Shown here: in pieces, positions 31,600 through 38,978 of the stretch
Position numbering within the stretch: the first letter of the stretch is position 1
Layout: each line of letters opens with the position of its first letter
Translations under genes and position numbers: made by a program
Assembly (NCBI GenBank): GCA_044445965.1
Contig: JBIOEJ010000003.1
Span: forward strand, 34,779 to 98,778
Direction: 5' to 3'
DNA length: 64,000 nucleotides
Origin: GAS188 sp044445965
Lineage (GTDB): Bacteria > Pseudomonadota > Alphaproteobacteria > Rhizobiales > Beijerinckiaceae
Notes under the pieces: generated by a model
Seen by the model: the letters and a program-made list of their open reading frames with translations, nothing else
Told to the model about the DNA's origin: nothing
The model's database searches: none

Positions 31600-32616
31600 T
31601 TATCTCCCCGCGGCGGCGCGGCGCAGCCGGTCGTTGATGGCTTCTCCCGGCCCCTCATTCGGGATCGGCACGACCGCGATCGAGGGCGCCTTCGCCCGGG
31701 CGAGCATCGCGTCGAGGGCGCGCAGATGCGCGAAGAGGTTCGTCGCCGCCTCGACGAGATCGCCTTCCATGCTCAGATTCAGCTGAGCCGCCGCCTTGTC
31801 GAGGCCGCGCGGGCGTGTCCCGCCGAAGAGTAGCACGGCCTCGCCGGGATCGATCTGGCGCGCCTCGAGCCGGACCTTGGCGCGCGGCGCGTAATGGGCG
31901 GCCAGGAGACCGGGTGACAGCGGACGCGGATCGCCTTCGGTACCGCGGCGACGGGGCGCATCGGCGATCGGACCGGTGACGCGCTCGACCACCTCGCGCA
32001 TGAGCCCGCCCGCGCGTAGCAGCAGCGGCGGCCCGCCCAGGCAGGCGATGATCGTCGATTCGAGGCCGATCGCCGTGGCGCCGCCATCGATCACCGCGTC
32101 GATGCGCCCATCGAGATCGGTCATCACATGGGCCGCCGTCGTCGGGCTGACATGGCCGGAGCGGTTCGCGGAAGGCGCGACGATCGGCCCGCCGGCCGCC
32201 TTCAGCAAGGCGCGCGCCAGCCGATCCGCGGGGACGCGCAACGCCACGCTGTCGAGCCCGGCGCGGGCGAGATCGCAGACGCTGGCGCTGGCCGCGGCCG
32301 GAACGACGAGCGTCAGGGGTCCGGGCCAGAATCGGCGAGCGAGCGCAAGGGCCGTATCGTCGAAGCGGCCCTCTCGGCGCGCCGCCCGAAGGCCCGCCAC
32401 ATGGGCGATCAGCGGGTTGCGGGTCGGGCGCGCCTTCGCGGCGTAGAGCGCGGCGACGGCGCGCGGGTTCGTGGCGTCGGCGCCGAGGCCGTAGACGGTC
32501 TCCGTCGGAAAGGCGACGAGACCGCCCGCGTGCAGCAGGGCCGCGGCCTCGGCGATGCCTTCGGCGTCAGGCGCCAGCAGGCGCGTGGCACGGCGGATTG
32601 ACGGAGATTGGCTCAT
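31600..32616 (-). CDS. L-threonylcarbamoyladenylate synthase (Sua5/YwlC type)
   Basis: The 338-residue enzyme makes threonylcarbamoyl-AMP for the t6A tRNA modification at position 37. The YrdC domain (about residues 15-200) shows GGLVAFPTETVYGLGADA, AKARPTRNPLIAHV, RFWPGPLTLVVP, VALRVPAD and PIVAPSANRSGHVSPTTAAHV. A C-terminal Sua5 domain (about 230-338) with LSPGLLAAHYAPRA follows, so this is the long Sua5 form rather than the short TsaC. The ATG at 32616 is the natural start. It is divergent from the acyl-CoA dehydrogenase operon. Confidence 0.95.
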   Translation of the reverse strand: MSQSPSIRRATRLLAPDAEGIAEAAALLHAGGLVAFPTETVYGLGADATNPRAVAALYAAKARPTRNPLIAHVAGLRAARREGRFDDTALALARRFWPGPLTLVVPAAASASVCDLARAGLDSVALRVPADRLARALLKAAGGPIVAPSANRSGHVSPTTAAHVMTDLDGRIDAVIDGGATAIGLESTIIACLGGPPLLLRAGGLMREVVERVTGPIADAPRRRGTEGDPRPLSPGLLAAHYAPRAKVRLEARQIDPGEAVLLFGGTRPRGLDKAAAQLNLSMEGDLVEAATNLFAHLRALDAMLARAKAPSIAVVPIPNEGPGEAINDRLRRAAAGR

Positions 32617-32730
32617 AGCTCAACTATCGCGCGGACAGCGCCAAATCGACCGCGCCGTCTTGTCGCCTTCCGCCGCGCTCGCCCGTCTTGTCAAGCGAAG
32701 CTCGACGGAAACGCCCCCAGGGAGGACCCC

Positions 32731-34524
32731 ATGACCTATCGCGCGCCGGTCGCCGATATGTTGTTCGCGATGCGCCACGTCGCGGGCCTCGACCGGCTGA
32801 TCGCCGATGGCCTGGCGCCAGGGCTCGAGGACGATATGAGCGAGGCGATCCTGGAGGAAGCCGCGAAATTCGCTGGCGAGCGTCTGGCGCCGCTGAACCG
32901 CATCGGCGACCAGCGGGGCGCGAGCTTCAAGGACGGCGTGGTCACGACGGCGCCGGGTTTCCGCGAGGCCTATAGGGACTGGGCCGCAGGTGGCTGGAAC
33001 GCGCTCACGGGTCCCGTCGAATTCGGCGGACAGGGCCTGCCGATGCTGATCGCCACGGCCTGCGGAGAGATGTGGAACTCGGCCTGCATGTCGTTCAGCC
33101 TCGGCCCGCTGCTCACCTTCGGGGCGATCGAGGCGCTGGCGGCGCACGGCTCCAAGGAGTTGCGGGACATCTATCTCGGAAAGCTCGTCTCGGGCGAGTG
33201 GATGGGCACCATGAACCTCACCGAGCCGCAGGCCGGCTCCGATCTCTCGGGCCTGCGCAGCAAGGCCGAACGAGCAGGAGACGGCACCTACAAGATCACC
33301 GGCCAGAAGATCTTCATCACCTATGGCGAGCATGATCAGACCGACAACATCATCCATCTGGTGCTGGCCCGCCTGCCGGACGGGCCCGCGGGAACGCGCG
33401 GCATCTCGCTTTTCCTGGTGCCGAAATTCCTGGTGCGGCCCGACGGCTCGATCGGCGAGGCGAATGATGTGCGCTGCCATTCGATCGAGCACAAGCTCGG
33501 TATCCATGCTTCGCCGACCTGCACCATGGTGTATGGCGACAAGGGCGGGGCGACCGGTTTCCTGATCGGGGAAGAGAATCGCGGCCTCAATTGCATGTTC
33601 ACGATGATGAACAATGCGCGCCTCAATGTCGGGGCGCAGGGCGTCGCCATCGCCGAGCGCGCGACGCAGCAGGCGCTCAGCTTTGCGCAGGAGCGGCGCC
33701 AGGGGCGGGCGCCCGGCGCCGAGGGCGAGGGCATGAGCCCGATCGCCGAGCATCCCGATGTGCGGCGCATGCTCGCCACCATGCGCGGTTTGACGCAGGC
33801 GGCGCGCGCTTTGTGCTTCCTCACCGCCGAGGCGATCGACCGCGCCAACCGTACAACCGATCCCTCGGCGCGTCAGGCGGCTTCCGAGCGCGCCTCCATC
33901 CTGACGCCGATCGCCAAGGCGTTCTCGACCGATATCGGCGTCGAGGTCGCCTCGCTCGGCGTGCAGGTGCATGGCGGCATGGGGTTCATCGAGGAGACCG
34001 GCGCCGCCCAGCACTTGCGCGATGCGCGCATCGCGCCGATCTACGAGGGCACGAACGGCATCCAGGCGATCGACCTCGTGACCCGCAAGCTGCCGCTTTC
34101 CGATGGCCAGGCGGTCGCCACGATCATCGCCGCCATGCGCGGCACGGCGCAAAAACTCGTCGGCATCAACAGCCCCGCATTCGGGCAGATGGCGGCGCGG
34201 TTGAGAGACGCGGTGGAAGCGCTCGACCGGGCGACCCAATACATGCTCGCGGCGGCCAAGGCCTCGCCTGGCGACGCGCTGGCCGGCGCCGCGCCCTATT
34301 TGCGGCTGTTTGGCCTCGCCCAGGGGACGGCCTCGCTCGCCGAAACGGCGCTTGCCGCGCATGCGGCCGCGGCCAAGGGCGACGCGAATCCGGCGCAAGC
34401 CGGTCGCATCGCGCTGGCGCGTTTCGTCGCGGAGAACATCGCGACGGGCGCCTCCGGCCTCGAAGCCGCCGTCACCGCGGGTGCGGGCTCCGTTCACCAA
34501 GCCTCCCTGGCGCTGGCGTCTTGA
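32731..34524 (+). CDS. Acyl-CoA dehydrogenase (DmdC/AcdB-like, long form)
   Basis: The 597-residue flavoprotein has the long acyl-CoA dehydrogenase plan: an N-terminal extension (MTYRAPVADMLFAMRHVAGL), the FAD-binding segment MGTMNLTEPQAGSDLSGLR, ITGQKIFITYGEHD, and the catalytic glutamate region IYEGTNGIQAIDLVTRKL. A C-terminal acyl-CoA dehydrogenase-type extension follows. This form includes 3-methylmercaptopropionyl-CoA dehydrogenase (DmdC) and related enzymes. The substrate cannot be deduced. The ATG at 32731 is preceded by GGAGGA. The TTG of the following dehydrogenase gene overlaps its stop. It heads a four-gene acyl-CoA/SDR group. Confidence 0.92.
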   Translation: MTYRAPVADMLFAMRHVAGLDRLIADGLAPGLEDDMSEAILEEAAKFAGERLAPLNRIGDQRGASFKDGVVTTAPGFREAYRDWAAGGWNALTGPVEFGGQGLPMLIATACGEMWNSACMSFSLGPLLTFGAIEALAAHGSKELRDIYLGKLVSGEWMGTMNLTEPQAGSDLSGLRSKAERAGDGTYKITGQKIFITYGEHDQTDNIIHLVLARLPDGPAGTRGISLFLVPKFLVRPDGSIGEANDVRCHSIEHKLGIHASPTCTMVYGDKGGATGFLIGEENRGLNCMFTMMNNARLNVGAQGVAIAERATQQALSFAQERRQGRAPGAEGEGMSPIAEHPDVRRMLATMRGLTQAARALCFLTAEAIDRANRTTDPSARQAASERASILTPIAKAFSTDIGVEVASLGVQVHGGMGFIEETGAAQHLRDARIAPIYEGTNGIQAIDLVTRKLPLSDGQAVATIIAAMRGTAQKLVGINSPAFGQMAARLRDAVEALDRATQYMLAAAKASPGDALAGAAPYLRLFGLAQGTASLAETALAAHAAAAKGDANPAQAGRIALARFVAENIATGASGLEAAVTAGAGSVHQASLALAS

Positions 34525-35393
34525 GCGAGGACGCAGGCCGCCCGCTTCGCGACCGCGCCTGTCTCGTGGCGGGGGCGTCGCGTGGTGTCGGCCGCGGCAT
34601 CGCGCTCGCGCTCGGCGAAGCCGGCGCTCGGGTGATCGTCACGGGCCGCTCTTCTGAAGCAGGCGCTTCGACCGATGGACGGCCGGAGACCATCGAGGAG
34701 GCGGCGCGCGAGGTCACGGCGCGCGGCGGCGACGGGTTGCTGTTCCGCTGCGACCATACGCAGCAGCGCGAGGTCGACCAACTGATGGCCTATGTCAGGC
34801 GCGTGGCGCCGAGGCTCGATCTCGCCGTGCTCAATGTGTTCGGCGGCAATGACGGCTTCGACGGCGAGCGCTATCCGGACGGCTCGGCCTATGGCACGCC
34901 CTTCTGGCGACGCCCGGCCGCGAGGCTCGGTCGCTTGCTCGAGACCGCGCTCTACGCCAATCTGCTCACCGCCCAGGCGCTGGCGCCTTTCATGGTGGCG
35001 GCGGGGGCGGGCCTGATCGTGGTGACGACCTTCGATGCCGACGGCGCTTACCTCGGCGATGCCTTCCACGATCTCGCCATGGCTGCGACCACCCGTCTCG
35101 CCTTCGTCATGGCGCAGGACCTCGCCCCTTACGGCGTGACGGCGCTCGCCCTCTCGCCGGGTCTCGTGCGCACCGAGCGCGTCATGGCGGCGGGTCTGAG
35201 CGAGGAGGCCAGTGAAAGCCCGCTCTATGCCGGGCGCGTGGTGGCGGCGCTTGCCGGCGACGACGATGTCGGGTGCTTCGCCGGACAGGTCGTGCACGCC
35301 GCCGATCTTGCGCTCCGCTACGGCGTGAAAGATGTGGATGGCACGCAGCCGGCGCGTTACAAGCCATCGAACCTTAGGGATTCTGTCAGATGA
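34521..35393 (+). CDS. SDR-family protein lacking the YxxxK catalytic pair
   Basis: The 290-residue protein keeps the Rossmann motif VAGASRGVGRGIALALGEAG and the NVFGG segment. Its C-terminal GVTALALSPGLVRTE strand is also SDR-like, and the layout resembles DHRS1. Where SDR enzymes have YxxxK, this one reads HDLAMAATTRLAF, so the catalytic Tyr and Lys are absent. It probably binds NAD(P) without normal redox chemistry, or uses other residues. It starts with TTG at 34521, overlapping the acyl-CoA dehydrogenase stop by 4 bp, and its stop overlaps the next ATG. The non-ATG start is supported by this coupling, since no ATG lies near the Rossmann motif. Confidence 0.82.
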   Translation: MSEDAGRPLRDRACLVAGASRGVGRGIALALGEAGARVIVTGRSSEAGASTDGRPETIEEAAREVTARGGDGLLFRCDHTQQREVDQLMAYVRRVAPRLDLAVLNVFGGNDGFDGERYPDGSAYGTPFWRRPAARLGRLLETALYANLLTAQALAPFMVAAGAGLIVVTTFDADGAYLGDAFHDLAMAATTRLAFVMAQDLAPYGVTALALSPGLVRTERVMAAGLSEEASESPLYAGRVVAALAGDDDVGCFAGQVVHAADLALRYGVKDVDGTQPARYKPSNLRDSVR

Positions 35394-36148
35394 CGACCAC
35401 GAAGGATGTGACGATCTCGCGCGAAGAGGGCATCGCCATCGTGGCGATCACCAGGCCCGCCAAGAAGAACGCGCTGACGGGTTCGATGTACGACGCCATG
35501 ACGGCGGTGTTGAGTCTGAGCGCCAATGAGGCGGCGATCGGGGCCGTTCTGCTCACCGGCTCGGACGGCGTGTTCACGGCCGGCAACGACATCAATGATT
35601 TTCTCTCCTACAAGGGTGACGTCTCCGGTTCTCCGGGCCTGCGCTTCATCAAGGCGCTGGCGCGCTTCGAGAAGCCGCTGGTCGCCGCCGTCGACGGCCT
35701 GGCGATCGGAATCGGTACGACGATGCTCCTGCATTGCGACCTCGTCTATGCGAGCCCTTCGGCGAGCTTGAAGATACCTTTCGTCGATCTCGGCTTGACG
35801 CCCGAAGCCGGCTCGTCGGCTCTGCTCCCGCGGCGTTGCGGAATGGCGCGAGCGAGCGAGCTCCTGCTGCTCGGCGAGGAGATTTCCGCCGAACGCGCGG
35901 AGCGTTTCGGCCTCGTCAACGCCATCGTGCCGGCGGAGAATCTGCGCAGCCATGCCATCGGCAAGGCCAAGGCGCTCGCCAGCAAACCCCCGAAAGCGCT
36001 GGCAGCGACGCGCAAGATGCTGCGCGGCGACCCGAACGAGCTGATCATTCTGATGGACAAGGAAGGTCGGGAATTCGCGGCTCGGCTGGTCATGCCCGAG
36101 GCGCGCGCGGCGTTCCTGGCGTTCACCAGCAAGGATAGGCCGGCCTGA
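35390..36148 (+). CDS. Enoyl-CoA hydratase/isomerase family protein
   Basis: The 252-residue crotonase-fold protein shows ITRPAKKNALTGSMYDAM (CoA-binding region), VLLTGSDGVFTAGNDINDFL (oxyanion hole), and KPLVAAVDGLAIGIGTTMLLHCDLVYAS, then FVDLGLTPEAGSSALLPRRCG with the glutamate of enoyl-CoA isomerases or hydratases. It hydrates or isomerises enoyl-CoA thioesters in fatty or carboxylic acid breakdown. It follows the SDR protein with a 4-bp overlap. It is the third member of the acyl-CoA group starting at 32731. Confidence 0.93.
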   Translation: MTTTKDVTISREEGIAIVAITRPAKKNALTGSMYDAMTAVLSLSANEAAIGAVLLTGSDGVFTAGNDINDFLSYKGDVSGSPGLRFIKALARFEKPLVAAVDGLAIGIGTTMLLHCDLVYASPSASLKIPFVDLGLTPEAGSSALLPRRCGMARASELLLLGEEISAERAERFGLVNAIVPAENLRSHAIGKAKALASKPPKALAATRKMLRGDPNELIILMDKEGREFAARLVMPEARAAFLAFTSKDRPA

Positions 36149-36201
36149 GGCGCTATCGCGTTAGATTGTATCGTTGCGGCGTTTCTACCTTTTTGTTTTC
36201 G

Positions 36202-36246
36202 AGCATGATCTTATCCAAAAAGTCTGCAACTTTTTGGGATCATGCT
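36202..36246. repeat. 45-bp Rhizobiales-type palindrome
   Basis: AGCATGATC and GATCATGCT form perfect 9-bp ends, with inner arms AAAAAGT and ACTTTTT around TCTGCA. Palindromes of this kind (gcatgatc ... aaaaagt) recur in intergenic DNA of Rhizobiales as I recall. It lies just upstream of the HSDL2-like gene and could also act as a terminator after the enoyl-CoA hydratase gene. Confidence 0.8.
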
Positions 36247-36261
36247 TCGAGGAGCTCATCG

Positions 36262-37143
36262 ATGCCGAACCCAGCCGCCTCCAAGCCGCTCGCCGGCAAG
36301 ACCCTGTTCGTGACGGGCGCGTCGCGCGGCATTGGCCTCGCCATCGCGCTCAAATGCGCGCGCGACGGCGCCAATGTGGCGATCGCCGCCAAGACCGCCG
36401 AGCCGCATCCCAAGCTTCCGGGCACGATCTTCACCGCGGCCCATGAGATCGAGACGGCAGGCGGCAAAGCGCTGCCGCTGCAAGTCGATATCCGCGACGA
36501 GGAAGCCGTCAAGGCGGCGCTCGACAGGACGGTCGAGGCCTTCGGCGGCCTCGACATCGTCGTCAACAATGCGAGCGCCATCAGCCTTACGCCCAGCCAG
36601 GCGACTGATATGAAGCGTTTCGATCTGATGCATCAGATCAATACGCGCGGCACTTTCATGGTGTCGAAATACGCGATCCCCCATCTCGCCAAGTCGGCGA
36701 ACCCGCATATCCTCATGCTGTCGCCGCCGCTCGACATGAAGGAAAAATGGTTCGCGCCGCACACCGCGTATACCATGGCCAAATTCGGCATGAGCCTCGT
36801 CGTGCTCGGGCTCGCCGGCGAACTGCGGGGCAGGGGCATCGCGGTCAACGCCTTGTGGCCGCGCACGACGATCGCGACCGCGGCGGTGAAGAACCTGCTC
36901 GGCGGCGACGCCCTGATGCGGGCGTCGCGCACGCCGGATATCCTCGCCGACGCCGCCTATCGGATTTTTGCGAAGCCCGCCCGCGAGTTCACCGGCAGAT
37001 TCTTGATCGATGACAGCTTTCTCGCCGGCGAGGGCATAACCGAGTTCGATCACTATCGGGTCGATCCGACGCAGAGGCTGTATGTCGATTTTTTCGTGCC
37101 CGAGGACAGCGTGGCGCCGGCGAGCCTCGAGCCGCTATCTTGA
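36262..37143 (+). CDS. SDR oxidoreductase (HSDL2-like)
   Basis: The 293-residue short-chain dehydrogenase has TGASRGIGLAIAL (NAD(P) binding), NNASAI, and the catalytic HTAYTMAKFGMS (Tyr and Lys of YxxxK). After the usual domain it has WPRTTIATAAVKNLLGG and a C-terminal stretch typical of the hydroxysteroid dehydrogenase-like 2 (HSDL2) branch. Substrates in this branch are not well known. The ATG at 36262 is preceded by GAGGAG. It follows the palindrome at 36202-36246 and probably is a separate transcript from the acyl-CoA group. Confidence 0.9.
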   Translation: MPNPAASKPLAGKTLFVTGASRGIGLAIALKCARDGANVAIAAKTAEPHPKLPGTIFTAAHEIETAGGKALPLQVDIRDEEAVKAALDRTVEAFGGLDIVVNNASAISLTPSQATDMKRFDLMHQINTRGTFMVSKYAIPHLAKSANPHILMLSPPLDMKEKWFAPHTAYTMAKFGMSLVVLGLAGELRGRGIAVNALWPRTTIATAAVKNLLGGDALMRASRTPDILADAAYRIFAKPAREFTGRFLIDDSFLAGEGITEFDHYRVDPTQRLYVDFFVPEDSVAPASLEPLS

Positions 37144-37196
37144 TGTAGCAAGGCTCTGCCGGGTGACGGGCGTTCACGGATCGAGGCGGGACAGCG

Positions 37197-38198
37197 ATGA
37201 TCTTCGTTCATCAATTCGAGCAGCGCCAGGACGCGACGTGCGAGGTCACGCCCCTTGCTCGACGCCAGCTCGGCGCAGGCGAGCCGATCCCGCCTCAGAC
37301 AGTCTGGGTCGATCTCGTCGAGCCCACGCGCGAAGAGAGGCGAGCGGTCGAAGCCTTTGCCGGCTTGGCCCTGCCGACTCCCGAAGAGATGGACGAGATC
37401 GAGCCCTCGGAGCTGCTCTACGCCGATGGCGGCACGCGCTACATGACCGGCCGCTTACTCTACCAATCGAAGTCCCGGCATCCCCAGATCGCCAATGTCA
37501 GCTTCATCCGCAAGGGACGCGTCCTGGTGACGGTGCGCTATGACGATCCGAAGCCTTTCCAGATCTTCTCGCAACGCGCGCAACACTCCGGGGTCGCCGC
37601 GAACGACCCGGAAGCGGTGTTCGTCGGGCTCATCGATGCCATCGTCGGCCGGGCGGCCGAAATCCTGCGCAATGCCGGCGACAAGATCGACGCGCTCTCC
37701 GAAAATGTCTTCGAGCGGGCCGCGGGCGAGCGGCACCCGCAAACCATCGAATATCGCGAGACGCTCGCGACGCTTGGCCGCGAGGGAGCCCGTATCTCCA
37801 AGGCGCGCGAGAGCCTGGTATCGATCGAGCTCATGCTGCGCTTCGCCTCGCCGACCGAGCCTGGCAAGGAGGGCGACGAACCGCCCGGCCATATCGGCAC
37901 GATGCTGCGCGATATCGCCTCGCTCGAAACCCACACCGAATATCTCTCGGGCAAGGTGCAGTTCCTGCTCGACACGACCCTCGGCCTCGTCAATGTGAGC
38001 CAGAACGACATCGTCAAGATCTTGTCGGTGATCATGGTGGTGTTCACGCCGCCGACCTTCATCGCATCGATGTACGGCATGAATTTCAAAAATATGCCGG
38101 AATATGACTGGTCCTACGGCTATCAATACGGGCTGGTGCTGATGCTGCTGTCGGCTGTGCTGCCGTATCTGTTCTTTCGGTGGAAGAAATGGCTTTAG
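37197..38198 (+). CDS. corA: CorA-family magnesium/metal ion transporter
   Basis: The 333-residue protein has a cytoplasmic N-terminal domain (WVDLVEPTREERRAVEAFAGL) and a long helical stalk with LSENVFERAAGERH and LETHTEYLSGKVQFLLDTTLGLVN. It ends with two membrane helices and the selectivity motif YGMNFKNMPE. This is the CorA family plan, forming a pentameric channel for Mg2+ (or Co2+ and Ni2+). The final RWKKWL is the usual basic tail. Start ATG at 37197. It stands alone between the SDR gene and a repeat-bearing gap. Confidence 0.94.
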   Translation: MIFVHQFEQRQDATCEVTPLARRQLGAGEPIPPQTVWVDLVEPTREERRAVEAFAGLALPTPEEMDEIEPSELLYADGGTRYMTGRLLYQSKSRHPQIANVSFIRKGRVLVTVRYDDPKPFQIFSQRAQHSGVAANDPEAVFVGLIDAIVGRAAEILRNAGDKIDALSENVFERAAGERHPQTIEYRETLATLGREGARISKARESLVSIELMLRFASPTEPGKEGDEPPGHIGTMLRDIASLETHTEYLSGKVQFLLDTTLGLVNVSQNDIVKILSVIMVVFTPPTFIASMYGMNFKNMPEYDWSYGYQYGLVLMLLSAVLPYLFFRWKKWL

Positions 38199-38202
38199 AT
38201 TT

Positions 38203-38283
38203 AGAGAGCGAATGGCGGTGGTGAACAGGCCACGCATTCGCCGCTCTCTATTCGCTACCCGCCACTCACCATTCGCCACTCAC
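38203..38283. repeat. Imperfect repeats of CATTCGC-type units
   Basis: The 90-bp gap after corA is largely filled by repeats of ATTCGCC/ATTCGCT with CACTC or CTCTC spacers, for example CATTCGCCGCTCTC, ATTCGCTACCCGCCACTC and CATTCGCCACTC. The left part (AGAGAGCGAATGGCGG) is partly complementary to CCGCTCTCT, so a hairpin is possible. It may be a dispersed intergenic element. Confidence 0.65.
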
Positions 38284-38288
38284 ACACC

Positions 38289-38978
38289 ATGTGCGGACGC
38301 TACGCCATCACCTCTCCGCCGGAAGCGCTGAGAAGCCTCTTCGGCTATGTCGATGAGCCGGACTTCCCGCCGCGCTACAACATTGCTCCGACGCAGCCGG
38401 TCCCGGTGGTTCGCCTCGGCGAGAGCGCCCCGGGCGGGTCGCCGCGCCGTTTCGTGCTGATGCGCTGGGGGTTCATTCCGTCCTTCGTCAAGGACCCGAG
38501 GGAATTCGCCTTGATCATCAACGCCCGCGCCGAGACCGCGCCCGAACGATCATCCTTCCGCGCGGCGCTCGCGCGGCGCCGCTGCATCTTCATCGCCGAC
38601 GCCTTCTATCTATGGCAGGCGGGCCCGAAGCCGAAGCGGGCCTACATGGTGCGTAGACTCGATGCTTCGCCCTTCGGCATGGCCGGCCTTTGGGAATGCT
38701 GGAGCAGCCCGGATGGCGGCGAGATCGACACGGCGTGCATTCTCACGACTTCGGCGAACGGAACGCTCGCAGCCATCAGTGAGCGCATGCCCGTCATCCT
38801 CGATCCACCCGCCTACGACACTTGGCTCGATTGCCGCAATGTCCGCGTCCAGGCCGCGATGCGGCTCGCTCAGCCCGCGCCCGACGAGACGCTCGAGCGC
38901 GTCGAGATCGGCGACGCCGTGAACCGTGTCGCCAATGACGGGCCGTTCGTGCAGGCGCCGCTCACCCGCCGATATTGA
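38289..38978 (+). CDS. SRAP-family protein (YedK/HMCES-like) with altered active site
   Basis: The 229-residue protein starts MCGRYAI, so the catalytic Cys2 is kept, and has PPRYNIAPTQPVPVV, RWGFIPSF and INARAET (the conserved Asn). SRAP proteins crosslink to abasic sites in single-stranded DNA. Two residues used for catalysis in E. coli YedK are changed: Glu105 of the WFEW segment is Leu here (ADAFYLWQ), and His160 of IHDRRP is Ser (AAISERMPV). The DNA at these points is unambiguous. It may form crosslinks but reverse them poorly, or be a divergent paralogue. Its stop overlaps the convergent maeB stop by 17 bp. Confidence 0.88.
   Translation: MCGRYAITSPPEALRSLFGYVDEPDFPPRYNIAPTQPVPVVRLGESAPGGSPRRFVLMRWGFIPSFVKDPREFALIINARAETAPERSSFRAALARRRCIFIADAFYLWQAGPKPKRAYMVRRLDASPFGMAGLWECWSSPDGGEIDTACILTTSANGTLAAISERMPVILDPPAYDTWLDCRNVRVQAAMRLAQPAPDETLERVEIGDAVNRVANDGPFVQAPLTRRY

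Noticed and set aside
32620..34500. 626-codon frame on the minus strand opposite the acyl-CoA dehydrogenase
   Set aside because: Same reason: no domain, arginine/histidine-rich antisense frame of a well-recognised gene.
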